Shown in pieces: positions 9,125-20,639 of a DNA stretch of 64,000 nucleotides (positions are counted from its first letter, which is position 1; every line of letters begins with the position of its first letter). Under the pieces are notes generated by a model, which did not search any database, was not told the origin of the DNA, and was given only the letters and a program-made list of their open reading frames with translations. Both the position numbers and the translations under genes were made by a program. This stretch comes from Saccopteryx bilineata (taxonomy: Eukaryota > Chordata > Mammalia > Chiroptera > Emballonuridae), in the NCBI RefSeq assembly GCF_036850765.1, contig NC_089498.1, positions 55,727,795 to 55,791,794 on the forward strand, in the 5' to 3' direction.

Positions 9125-9470
9125 GCCTGATCAGCCTGTCGTGCAGTGGACAGAGCATTGTACTAGGATGAGGAGGACCCAGGTTCAATACCCTGAGGTC
9201 GCCAGCTTAAGTGCATGCTCATCTGGTTTGAGCAAGGCTCGCTAGCTCGAGCCAAAAGTTGCTGACTTGATCAAGGGGTCACTCAGTCTGCTATAGCCCC
9301 CCCCACCTCCAGTCAAGGCGAATATGGGAAGGCAATCAATGAACAACTAAGGTGCCACAACCAAGAATTGATGCTTCTCATCACTCTCCCTTTCTGTCTG
9401 TTTGTCCCTATCTGTCCCTCTCTCTGATTCTCTTTGTCTCTGTCTCACACACACACACACAAAAAAATTT
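9125..9470 (+). mobile_element. tRNA SINE, 'GTGCAGTGGA' type
   Basis: Second SINE type: head with GTCGTGCAGTGGACAGAG and AGGTTCAATACCC, then a GCTCATCTGGTTTGAGCAAGG body and a (CA)n/A tail. The duplication AAATATGA is at 9117-9124 and 9471-9478. Confidence 0.87.
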
Positions 9471-9842
9471 AAATATGACAGATTTCAAAATGTAAAAAAA
9501 GTAGCATATCCATCTGTTTTTCACAATAAAATAAAATGTAAGTTTAACATCTTCATATAAAACATATCAATTGAACTTTTTAATCAAATAATCAATGGGG
9601 TATGATAAGATCTTTAAAATTTATACTACCACTTGTCCAGCCTACTTTGCCCCCTTGGTAGTAGCATCTTGGATATCAACTTGCAAAACTTTATCATTCT
9701 ATGGAGCACATTTTTAAAACTTTTTGCATAGATCAGTTACTTAACATCCTTTATTAAAAGGACATTACATTGACTGAATAAAACTTATTTTTCAATAACT
9801 TAATCAAAATGACCATAAGAAGAAGAAAACTAGTATAGTAAC
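9471..9842. other. AT-rich unique sequence
   Basis: No open frame, repeat family or RNA gene recognised. Lies between two SINEs. Confidence 0.5.
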
Positions 9843-10177
9843 TTTTTTTTTTTTTTACAGGAACAGAAAGAGAGAGAGTCAGAGAGAAGGATAGACAGGT
9901 ACAGACAGGAACAGAGAGAGATGAGAAGCATCAATCATCAGTTTTTCATTGAAAGACCTTAGTTATTCATTGATTTCTTTCTTATATGTGCCTTGAATGC
10001 GGGCCTTCAGCAGACCAAGTAACCCCTTGCTCGAGCCAGCAACCTTGGGTCCAAGCTGGTGAGCTTTTGCTTAAATCCAATGAGCCTGTGCTCAAGCTGG
10101 AGACCTTGGGGCTTCAAACCTGGCTCCTCCAAGTCCCAATCTGACACTTTATCCACTGCGCCACCTCTTGGTCAGGC
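9843..10177 (-). mobile_element. tRNA SINE, 'GTGGCGCAGTGGATA' type
   Basis: Begins with a run of T, ends ...CACCTCTTGGTCAGGC. The duplication TATAGTAAC(TT) is at 9834-9842 and from 10178. Confidence 0.88.
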
Positions 10178-10580
10178 TATAGTAACTTCTTGACTGTACA
10201 TGGGTTTTAGCTTCAAAGACAAACATAGCTAGATTTTCCCTACAGTTTTATTTGTATTTCTAAGTAGTGCTGAGCCCACAATTATCCTCATTCTAAACAA
10301 AACATTTCTCACTGTACTTTGGGTCTATTTGTTACAGTGGTATTACCCACCATTATTCCTGAATTATTATTACATATGTTATAAAACATGGAAGAAATTG
10401 TAGAAGCTTTGCAAATTCACTCAAAGAATTTAATGCCTCAATAGTAAGAAGACAGAGAATGAATTAAACAGAAGTTTGTATAATTTTGGCATATGTATAT
10501 TAAATTAAAACAAAAACTTAATTTCAAGTGATTGTGCATATATTTTATAATTATAGTTCCAAAGACCAAATTATACTTTT

Positions 10581-10742
10581 ATTTTTTTTAGATTTTATTT
10601 CATTTTGAGGAGGGGAGAGAGTAGGGGAAGGAGTAAGAAGCATCAACTACCCTATGTGCCTTGACCTGGCAAGCCCGGGGTTTCAAACTGCTGACCTCAG
10701 TGATCCAGGCCAATACATTTTCCACTGTATCACCACGTCAGG
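10581..10742 (-). mobile_element. short tRNA SINE (~160 bp type)
   Basis: T-rich start, GGAGGGGAGAGAG, GGGGTTTCAAACTGCTGACC, ending CACCACGTCAGG. Exact duplication CAAATTATACTTTT (10567-10580, 10743-10756). Same short subtype as 42864, 45233 and 46364. Confidence 0.87.
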
Positions 10743-10779
10743 CAAATTATACTTTTTTAAGTATAATTTTATTTTTTTA

Positions 10780-11096
10780 CTTTTATTTTTTTGTGTGTGA
10801 CAGAGGCAGAAAGAGACAGGGAGAAGGACAGACACGCAGAAAGGAAGAGAGATGAGAAGCACCAATTCTTTGTTGTAGCATCTTAGTTGTTCATTGATTG
10901 CTTTCTCATATGTGCCTTGATCGGGGAGCTACAGCAGAGTGAGTGACCCTTCGCTCAAACCGGCCACCTTGAGCTCAAGCTGGTGAGTGTTGCTCAAACC
11001 AGGTGAGCCTGTGCTCAAACTGGCAACCTTGGGGTTTTGAACCTGGGTCCTTTGCGTCCCTGTCCAATGCTCTATGCACTGTGCCACCACTTAGGC
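10780..11096 (-). mobile_element. tRNA SINE, 'GTGGCGCAGTGGATA' type
   Basis: Antisense copy: T-rich tail, CAGAGGCAGAAAGAGACAGG, paired 'GCTCAAACCGG' body and final GTGCCACCACTTAGGC. It inserted a few bases from the previous SINE. Confidence 0.85.
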
Positions 11097-12094
11097 TTTA
11101 AGTCTATTTATAAAATAAATATTAGTCCTATATTTGGGGAATTATAATACAGAATTTATATCTATAATGTACGATTTCAATAAATAATTCATACAGTTTC
11201 ACAAATTAAGAGGTAGGATAAAGATGATAGGACCAACTCCGGAGTTATTTCATTTGTTGGGAATATTAAAAAATTTTAAAACCCTATTTTCCTGTATTAA
11301 TACTTTAAGAGTACCTTCTTTAGAGTTCTATATAGTACCATAAACATACCCGAGATCTTCTAACTGCTCTGGACTGTCCCAATATTACCTATAATAAATA
11401 TATATGCAATGATTTTAGTTATGTACAGCACACAACTTCATGCAGCTCTTAAGAAATGTGTTATGTGAGTAACTCAAACTAGTGCTCAAATAATTAAGAA
11501 AACCAATGTTTGCTTTATAAAATTTTATTTATGATTGACCTCTACACTCTAATATATTATTTAATCAATAATACGTATTGTTTAACTGATTTTCAGTCTT
11601 TCAGCAGTGTCATTAAATGAAAATTGTAGACAGATTTATGGTGTGATCTAATTGAGCATTGCATTTGCAACAGTAACTGAATAATGAAGAAGTTTGAGAT
11701 TTACTAAAGTAAAAAATGGCATGTTTCAAAAAATATTTCAGTCTCTGAAAACATCATCCACAATATGGTGGTCCTTTGAATTTTGAATGGAATATAGTCG
11801 AATAAATTGGTAAAAATATGAAGTTATATCATTTTTCTGTATGAGTGGCTGTATGCATGTATACAACTGATTGCCAATTACCAGAAGTAATGTTTATTTT
11901 TAAAAAATTAACAAGGTGTGAAGTAAAAACAGTAGAAAAGATTAATTAACTGAATACTAAAAATGTTGAAAATTAAGAAAAGGTAATATGATTTATATAA
12001 TATATTTACTTTTTAATAATGTTATCAACCATTAGTTGACATGAAATTGGACAAAAGCCTCACTTGGACAGTTGTTGAATTAAAATTTCCTGAT
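11097..12094. other. AT-rich unique sequence
   Basis: About 1 kb with no coding frame or repeat I can name. Scattered short A/T runs only. Confidence 0.5.
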
Positions 12095-12499
12095 AGGCCC
12101 TGGCCAGTTGGCTCGGCAGTAGAGCGTCAGCCTGGCGTGTGGGGGACCCGGGTTCAATTCCCGGCCAGGGCACATAGGAGAAGCGCCCATTTGCTTCTCC
12201 ACCCCCCCACTTCTCTCTGTCTCTCTCTTCCCCTCCCGCAGCCAAGGCTCCATTGGAGCAGGGATGGCCCGGGAGCTGGGGATGGCTCCTTGGCCTCTGC
12301 CCCAGGCACTAGAGTTGCTCTGGTTGCGGCAGAGCGACACCCCGGAGGGGCAGAGCATCGCCCCCTGGTGGGCAGAGCGTCGCCCCTGGTGGGTGTGCCT
12401 GGTGGATCCCGGTCGGGCGCATGCAGGAGTCTGTCTGACTGTCTCTCCCCATTTCCAGCTTCAGAAAAATACAAAAAAAAAATAAAATAAAATAAAAAT
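12095..12499 (+). mobile_element. Ves-like tRNA SINE, long type, young
   Basis: Nearly consensus copy with GGGTTCAATTCCCGGCCAGG and GCAGAGCATCGCCCCCTGG. Its tail is (AAAAT)n. The duplication AAAATTTCCTGAT / AAAATTTACTGAT has one mismatch. Confidence 0.9.
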
Positions 12500-12512
12500 A
12501 AAATTTACTGAT

Positions 12513-13748
12513 GGCGGAAAGAAAGGAAGAAAAGGAGAGAGGGAGAAAAATGAGAAAGAGAGGATTGACAGTCTCAGTGGTAAAAAAAAAAAAACAGAAG
12601 ATGATTTGGTGTTTTACAATGTGACAGGAAAATCTCAATTTGTATCTAGTGTGAGTGTTTTTAGAAGGTGGAGGAAAGCTAGAATGATAATACCAGTGAC
12701 AACAACTATCACGCACCTTTAGTGAAAAACAAGAAAGAGAACAGAGCATAGTAAGAAATAATGTACAAAATTCTTACTAGCAAGCATTATAGTAAAGATT
12801 CACCAGTAGAAAGCATAGCTGATTTTTCTGTCTTAATGTATTTTATTGTTTAGATCTCAAGACACCACATCCCTGAATTTCTTTCCTACATCTGTCTGCT
12901 TCTTTACAGGTTCCCTCTTATTTCTCTACCTCTAAGTGATGGAAGCCCCAAGGTTCCTACATGAAATTGCTATCCTTTTGACCTATGGTGATTTTTCAGG
13001 TATTTTATATCTAGTCTGATGGAATTAATTATCACCTAAATTGGCATTTTCAGCCATAGTCCTCTCACCTTTTGGTTTTGATTTTACTTGAATGTCTATA
13101 GTCATTTCAAAATTAACATGGCCAATACTAAGCTCTTGATTCTTCTTTCTTCCTTCAAATATTCTCTTCATAGTTCGCCCATTCTCTGTAAATGACGGGT
13201 CCATTATATCACTAGTTACACCAAGAAAATGATGCATTTCATACACTATAAGACCTTAAGGTTAAAATTTACTCTTTCCCCATCCTATATATTCATTCAA
13301 CATTTCCAGGTTCAAGGGTATCAGCCAATTTTGCTATTAGTCATTTGACAAAGTTCTTTACCTAACTGCCCTCTAATTCATTAATTCATAAGTTCAATAC
13401 ATTGTACCTGTTACTTTCCAAAATGTCTTGCAGATCTGAGATTTGAGACCAAGCAATTTGAAATCAGAAGTAGACATTGGCTTCAATTCAAGAATTAACA
13501 GCAGCCATTTGGTAGTGGATTTTATGTGAATAAGGATATGATTACTGATCTGGGAAAGAAGGTTACTCAGGATGAGGAATGGCTGAGTAGGGGAGGTGGT
13601 GATATGTGGCTCCATAGTCATATCTACAGTAGACTTAACCAAAAATAAATAAATAAATAAGGAAAAAAGGTAAAATAAGAACTCAGCAGCAGAAAAAAAA
13701 TCTTATATATAAGAGATATAAACCATTTAAATTTAAGAAGCATTTTGA
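12513..13748. other. unique sequence, no gene seen
   Basis: AT-rich. Includes a purine-rich stretch (12513-12600). Short frames here have no recognisable domain. Confidence 0.5.
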
Positions 13749-13753
13749 ATATT

Positions 13754-14289
13754 TATTTGGCAAGTAAGTTTGTAAAATTTGTGTTATTTGATTTTGCTCA
13801 CTTTTATTGTTTAAAATGGCTACTGCTCACTTGAATGATGCTGCCCAGGTGATACTGATAATTACCTTCCTGCTTGAGAAGGGGCTTGGTTATGCTAATG
13901 TTTGCTGGAGGAAGGGTTTTTGCACCAAAAAGTTTTAAGAAGAAGGAGGAGGAAGCAGGAAGCCAAGTTTTTGCAGAGAAGCAGTCAAGATGGCAGGGTG
14001 CTGAAGGAGAAGCCAGTTTGTGCAGAGAAAAGGAGATGGGAACCAGAAGGGACTGAGCTGGTGGGGCCTTTGATTCTAGGAAAACTCGGATGTGCCAGTA
14101 GCTTTGTGAGCACTGAATGAGAGGGTTTTGGAGCCTTGTGTGTTTGTGTTTACTCGCCGGCCAGGTGCGAGGCTAGAATAAAAGGTATGGCCCACCAGTT
14201 TTCGGCTCTGCTGTTTCTTTACCATCTGTCTGAATTCAATGAGATCCTGTACCTGAATGGCCAAGATGGTTGCAGCTGCTGGCCATACA
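13754..14289 (+). mobile_element. solo LTR, diverged member of the 5-bp TSD family
   Basis: Contains family landmarks: GGCAAGTAAGTTTGT near the start, AGAAGCCAGTTTGTGCAGAG, CCTTTGATTCTAGGAAA, GTATGGCCCACCAG, and the end GCTGGCCATACA. Exact 5-bp duplication ATATT (13749-13753, 14290-14294). At 536 bp it is shorter than the siblings. The first dinucleotide has mutated from TG to TA. Confidence 0.82.
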
Positions 14290-14294
14290 ATATT

Positions 14295-16255
14295 ACATTT
14301 GTCAAATTTAGAGATAATAAAATAAAATCTTCTTAGTTGACATAAAATTGATTTTATGACCACTTACTTTCTTAAAAATCTAGAGAGTCTCAAAAGATGA
14401 AAACATTGCATTTGTTTTTCTTAAAAACCTTTAGAAAGTTTATTTTTAGCAATATAAGAAATATAAAAGTGTATTGTTGATCATAATAAATTTATATTTC
14501 AGAAAAAATACCAGAATATAACAGTGAACTTGAACTAACAAAAACTAATGTATTTTTAATGAAAAAAAATTCTAGGTCACTATAATTATTTATTAATATA
14601 ATTTCTTAAACTTAATAACTCATCTAATCAAATTATTACAATTTTTCTTTCAAGATAATAAAAATGATGAAATGAAGTCATAGTTTTAAATTTTTTAAAT
14701 AGTTTTAGCTTAGTAAAAGGCATGGAATCTTAGAAAAAGCTGCTAAGGAAACAGGGTTTTGTTTGTTACCAAAGTGATTAATATATGATTTTGCAAAAAG
14801 CTTAGTCACTATTTTGCATAACAAGATGTTCAATGAATGACCACTTCAGAACATTTGGCTATTATAAATCACTTTAATACCAGTTTGAAATCTGAAAGGC
14901 CTTCTAATACTCAGCATGCTACAGTAACTTCAGGAAATTATTTTCAGCATAGTTCAAGAGTATGCATCTCATCATTACTTTTTCCTGCTGAGAGCTCACA
15001 CAGAATACACCATTTTTTAACCTATATTTTATAGAATAGTTCTGGTATTTTTAGAATATAACAAAAAATTTGAACATGCCAAAAAAGGAGAGATGAAGCT
15101 CTGTGTACCTCAAAACAAAGGCAGGATTTAAGGATATGTACAGTTAAAACATGTTTTTCTTATAGATCATCTTTGCTTGTGTATGCTTTTATTAGAAAAA
15201 GGTATTATTTTGCTGTAAGTTGGAAACAGCTTTACAAGATCTAAAAGCCTTTTAAAATGCAAAGATCTACAAAAAAGATCTGTCTTATGCAAATTTAAGC
15301 AACAGTCAGCTTCCTTCCAATTGCAGAGAACAGTGGCTGCTTACTTTCGTTCAAATGCCAGTTCATACTTTTCCACATGAACGGGCACTTAACTACATCT
15401 GATGAATGCTGGGCAAGTGTATGAATTCTGTAGATATTGATTATGCTTTGTAATTGGTAGCAAAAAACACTACAAAAAATACACTAGTATTATTCCTGGC
15501 TACATTTTTAATGTTTTTTGTTTACCTGCAGTGGCCCATTAAATCTCTGTATTTAAATTAAAACTTCAGTGAGAATTTACTGAATCATTTTGTTATGAGG
15601 GGAAGTTAACAAAATAGGAATTGAGTTACTTCTGGGTTAGAAAGAGTATATGTATGAGTGTGTACGCGTCTACATATGGGAAGGGATATGGGTGAAGGAG
15701 GCTGAACATAAAAATGTTTCTTAATAGGATTGTAAAAAAAAATTACATGACATTCATTATTCTTCAATTTTGCCAGAATTATCTAGTATTAGAAAATTAT
15801 AGTTAAACTCATTGGTAAAAACTATTAAATTAATTCTACAAGGTGGCCAATAGACTGATGTGCTCAAATGTCCTGGCGGCCTATGTAGGAAAGTAAAAAT
15901 CTAAGCCTGTAAATACCTTTAAGGTTACAAAATCAAAGGTTAAGAACAATGAATCACAAGCAGCCACTAGGCTATAAACTATACCCAATCAATAATTTCT
16001 TTATGTTGTTGTATGTTTCTTCTCTATAAACATTTCTCCCCAGCGCCTGATGATGGAGCACCCCTGATCATTCCTGGTTTTGGCACTGCCACATTTGAGT
16101 CAATAATAAGTTAGACTCTCAAAATTATTAATATGCCTCAATTATCTTTTAGCAAAACATTACATTTTTTAATTTGGATATTTGAAATATGTATGTAATT
16201 GAAGGTTTCAATGAGTTTGGTTATCTTAATACTATCAATTTTTTCAATCTATTAA
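14295..16255. other. AT-rich unique sequence
   Basis: About 2 kb with no supported gene. The longest frames are 60-65 codons without features. 15840-16120 may be an old LTR relic, but I could not place it. Confidence 0.45.
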
Positions 16256-16795
16256 TTGCTTTTTATTCACAGTAAGTCCTTGCTTAATGTTAGATAGGTA
16301 CTTGGAAACTGTGCTTTTAAGTGAAATGCATAACAAAACCAAATCTAACACAGGGTAATTGATATTAACAAGAGTTGAGATTTTATAGCATATTTCTGGT
16401 CACAAAAAAAATCACTAAACTTCTAAATAAAGATTCAAAACCTTTCTTATATTAAAAATTAAAATAAGTATGAACTATACATATATTTAAGAAAGACAAA
16501 TAAACTCAAGTTTTGATGTTTCAACCTGCTTATTCGAGGCAGCCCAGGGCACAAGGCAGGACCCACACTGCAGAGGATGCCCTTCCATCTGAAGGCCGGT
16601 CACACACTTATACCCATTCAGACTGGGGCAGTGTCGACATGCCTGTTTACAGCACATGCACAACTTTGGGATGTGAGAGGAAATCCAAGCCCCAAGAAAA
16701 ATGCACACAGACCCAAGGAAAATGTGCAAACCCCACACAGACTAGTGGCCTGGTTAGTATTGATTCTTTTTTTTGCCCCTTATCAACAGTAGAAT
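16256..16795. repeat. old interspersed repeat, copy 1
   Basis: Shares long collinear blocks with 59752-60675: 'AACAAGAGTT', 'TATTTCTGGTCAC', 'ACTAAACTTCTAA', 'TTTGGGATGTG', 'AATGTGCAAAC'. Two diverged copies 43 kb apart indicate an ancient dispersed element, perhaps a DNA transposon. I cannot give a firm family name. Confidence 0.6.
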
Positions 16796-16800
16796 GAAAC

Positions 16801-17379
16801 AAACTTGAACAGAATGACATGATCATAAACTTGTATTTTATAACTTTTAAAACATTAACTATATTATATTGCTTTTCTTTTTGTAAATTTATATTCTCAG
16901 TATGTAGTACACCTTAGAAGAGGGCAGAATATGCCACATCAGAATGTGCCACCTTGGCATAAGTATGATTTTGAGCTAAAGGCACTTAGGAAAACTGCAA
17001 AACACTGTAACTTCTTTTTCTTAAAAGCAGAAGATGAAATTCCCATGAGAAAGATACATCCCCTGTACATACTAGAGGAAAAATAACAAGAGCAAGAAGA
17101 TAAAACCAAGAGACTTCTATACAGATGACCTTCTTAAAATTACAGGGGTCCTCATGTTACAATAGTCTTGATATATGACATTTCAAGTTTATAATGCTCA
17201 CTCCCATAAAAACTTAAAAAAATTGAGATGTGAATGTATCGGCTTCCTCCATTAGTGTCATACTTCCGGACTATGTGTGCAAACTCATTTGGCTGCGTGA
17301 GGTGGAAGAATACCTAGTACAGTGAGTACAGCATGTTTATGTCCTTTTCCTTTTTCTGTGACTTAGCTGTGTGTTTATG
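16801..17379. other. unique sequence, no gene seen
   Basis: AT-rich. No frame or repeat recognised up to the hAT MITE. Confidence 0.45.
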
Positions 17380-17387
17380 TTCTAGAT

Positions 17388-17717
17388 CAGGGGTCCCCAA
17401 ACTTTTTACACAGGGGCCAGTTCACTGTCCCTCAGACCATTGGAGGGCCGGACTATAAAAAAAACTATAAACAAATTCCTATGCACACTGCACATATCTT
17501 ATTTTAAAGTAAAAAAAACAAAACGGGAACAAATACAATATTTAAAATAAAGAACAAGTAAATTTAAATCAACAAACTGACCAATATTTCAATGGAAACT
17601 ATGCTCCTCTCACTGACCACCAATGAAAGAGGTACCCTTCCAGAAGTGCGGCGGGGGCTGGATAAATGGCCTCAGGGGGCCGCATGTGGCCCGCGGGCCG
17701 TAGTTTGGGGACCCCTG
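17388..17717. mobile_element. non-autonomous hAT (MITE)
   Basis: Perfect terminal inverted repeats CAGGGGTCCCCAAACT...AGTTTGGGGACCCCTG and an exact 8-bp duplication TTCTAGAT (17380-17387, 17718-17725). 330 bp. The GC-rich right end (GGCCCGCGGGCCGTAG) contrasts with the AT-rich centre. Confidence 0.95.
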
Positions 17718-17770
17718 TTCTAGATTATAATTTTACAACTGTGTTAGGATAAATAAATGACAGGCTAGGG

Positions 17771-18753
17771 CAGTGATTTTCAACTTTTTCTGAGCCACGG
17801 AACATTTTTTACATTTACAAAATCCTGGGGCACACCACCTACCAAAATGACAGAAAATGACACTCTAACACAGTGCATATTATGCATATAGTTAATAATA
17901 TAGTTTCTAAATGTATTTATACTCACTTAGGGTGAAACCTGGGCCTGTTTCGATGAACACAAAAGGGATATTTTGACAGGAATGGTAGAAAGACACACAC
18001 GAAGCTCTTCCTCAACAGCTCTCAGTCTCTCTCTGTTTTTAGTTTTTATTGCAGTCAAGCTTGAGAAGCTCAGCTCACATAGATATGTGGTTGAAAACAG
18101 GAGCAATGTCAAAATAGCTTTGTTGGCCAGAATGGGGAACTCCTTGGCAACAGATAACCAAAAACTGTCCAAAGGAAGATCAGTAAACTTTAGCTTTAAA
18201 GTTAGATAACATTGTGATGCATTGTGATGCAGTGTATATCACCCTCTGCGGGGCCTCTTTTAAAAAGAAAAAGGTCAAATATTTATATACACCATCAGGA
18301 TAGACATAACCAGCTGAGACTGAGGCTTCATCTAGTGGTGGCAACATTTACCTCCAGTCCTGACCAGGATTAGAAATCGGGACCATGGGGAGGAGTAGCA
18401 GCTTCAACTACTCGCTGCGGCCACACAATGACAAGTGCGCTGCAGCCCTAGTGGAGACCTTCCTGGGTGTGATTGAGAGGCGGCCTACTATTGGTTCATT
18501 GCTAGTGGTCGGGATGAATCCTAGAAGGTGATTTGTCAGTGAGTGTTCCATGTGCCTCCACTCTTCCTGTCGCTGATAACTGGAGGGATTGTGAGGGGAA
18601 TGTTTATGTTCAGATGGAGGTGGCTGGCGGCGGGCTGGATAAATAGCTTCCACAGGCCGTATTCGGCACGTGGGCCATAGTTTGGGGACCCACATTTAAT
18701 TTCCCCACGGCACACCTGACCATGTCTCACGGCACATTGGTTAAAAAACACTG
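17771..18753. mobile_element. composite hAT element
   Basis: Ends CAGTGATTTTCAACTTTTTC...GGTTAAAAAACACTG and an exact 8-bp duplication GGCTAGGG (17763-17770, 18754-18761). 983 bp. It carries a transposase C-terminal fragment in its left half. In its right half, up to about 18692, lies a stretch ending in CCATAGTTTGGGGACCC, the terminus of the other hAT family (17388-17717). Confidence 0.88.
17927..18172 (-). pseudogene. hAT transposase C-terminal fragment
   Basis: 81 codons reading [20 protein letters not shown] then [20 protein letters not shown]: the hAT dimerisation region (as in ZBED5/SCAND3-like transposase relatives), including the hallmark 'CE..FS.L..IK...R..L'. The catalytic core and BED finger are absent from the element, so it cannot act alone. 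Confidence 0.75.
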
Positions 18754-18761
18754 GGCTAGGG

Positions 18762-19227
18762 TGTGTTTCGGCTTACACCAAAATTTGGGTTAGTCACTGT
18801 CATAGGAATGGAACTGTGTCATAACCTGAGGACCCCCTATATTTGTATCTCCTGTTACCCTTCTGTATAATTCTTTTTCAAATGGTCTTTTCTTGTTCAA
18901 CCTAATATAAAAACAGGGAGGTTTCTTCATTTCTTTGGGGCTTCATTTTCTTATGACGGCTACCATGACATAACATTTCTATTAACGTGTATGTTTTACT
19001 CCTGTTCATTTGTCTAACATTAGTTTAATTCTCAGGCCCCGCCTGAATTAAGCAAAATCTGCCTCTCCTACACCTTCTTCATACAGTATTTGACATAAAT
19101 GTTAAATGATTGTCATTAAAAGTGTGTTTTCTTTCTTTTGCATTTATTTTTCTTCTGTTCAAATGAAAACTAATTCTTTAGCACAGAGATTAGATGTTGT
19201 TTCTATTTATTTTTATATTATAAAATT
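18762..19227. other. unique sequence, no gene seen
   Basis: AT-rich with no recognisable element. Confidence 0.45.
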
Positions 19228-19235
19228 TACACCAA

Positions 19236-19595
19236 TTTTTTTTCTTCTTTTCCAACTGAGAGGAGGTGAGATAGAGAGACAGATACCTGCATGCACCCCT
19301 ACCACGATCCAACCAGCAACCCTTGTCTGGGGCCCATGCTCTGCCCATCTAAAGCCTAAACTCACAGCAGAGCTATTTTTAACATCTGAGGCAGAGGCTC
19401 CACAGAGCCAAACTCACTGCCCAGGGTGATGCACTCAAACATATCGAGCCATGGTTGTGGAAGAGGAAGAGAGAGAGAGATAGGGAGAAGGGAGAAGGGG
19501 GAAGGGGAGGGGTGAAGAAGCAGACAGTTGCTTCTCCTGTGTGCCCTGACCAGGAAGCTGAGTGATGCTCTATCACTTAGCCAACCATCAGGGCC
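19236..19595 (-). mobile_element. Ves-like tRNA SINE, long type, old
   Basis: Diverged antisense copy (CTGAGGCAGAGGC, TGCTTCTCCTGTGTGCCCTG, CAACCATCAGGGCC). The duplication TACACCAA (19228-19235, 19596-19603) is still exact. Confidence 0.85.
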
Positions 19596-19603
19596 TACAC
19601 CAA

Positions 19604-20179
19604 AGTTTTAAATTCATGTCAAATTGTTTTGAGGTAAGTATTGGCAAGTCCAAATATAATTATTACATTCGAAACTGTTTTATTTCACACATTGCACTAT
19701 AGTTTGCCAACACATCATAGAAACCAAAACATCTTATTTTACAAAGAGTTTGACCTATGTTACAAAAGTAGAACTATATCCTCAAATCCTTGCTAATATT
19801 ATACTATTGTGTAACTATTCTTGAGTACCAGAATGTGAAATCTATTTTAAACTCAATACTTACTTATTTTTATTATTAGAGGGTACCTTTTAGTTTGAAA
19901 CTTAGATGTGAAAAGTGCTACCAATTTGAATTAAATACTGCCAATCAAAGCCCTTCAAAAATGTAAAACTAAGCAAAGATATGTGAAAAATACAGAAAGT
20001 CACAAAAATCCCTGTTCTGGGAGAGTTTGCCAACCTAGGGTGTCAGTTGGCTATTGTCCACATGTAACTATAAATTAAGATAGAATGTAATAAATAAATA
20101 TAACACTGTGGATCACTGAAGAGATACAAAAAGGGAAATAGTCAGGAATAAGAATGAGAATGCTTCAAAAAATCCAGAT
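19604..20179. other. unique sequence, no gene seen
   Basis: AT-rich. No frame or repeat family recognised. Confidence 0.45.

Positions 20180-20220
<41 letters not shown>
20180..20220 (+). repeat. (GA)n microsatellite
   Basis: About 40 bases of nearly pure GA dinucleotides. Confidence 0.95.
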
Positions 20221-20222
<2 letters not shown>

Positions 20223-20639
20223 CTAATGGCTACAAATCCAGAAATAATAGCCACACAAACAATAGGTTTCAGCAAATGACAGTAAAGTCTGTCACCACAA
20301 ATTGTCTGCAACAACTAATCACTTTTATCCTAAATAGCCACTAGAACAACACAGCAGTTATATTGGATTCAAATGTCCTACAAATCTTTACAATTACTGG
20401 ATATCCACAACAATTTGGCCACACAACAGACATACCACAGACAATTGCTTCTCCTTTTTGTGGCACTCGGACTTACCTCATCAACAGGTCCCAGAACATA
20501 GCTGGGTTCCTTCATAACAAACCTGACAGCTGGATACTTAAAACAGAACAGCCAGACAGTCCTGGACCTTAGGCATAGTGTTCGAGACCACAAACCGCCA
20601 CCCAGTCCACTGTACACCCATACATCCAAAAGTGAGTGA

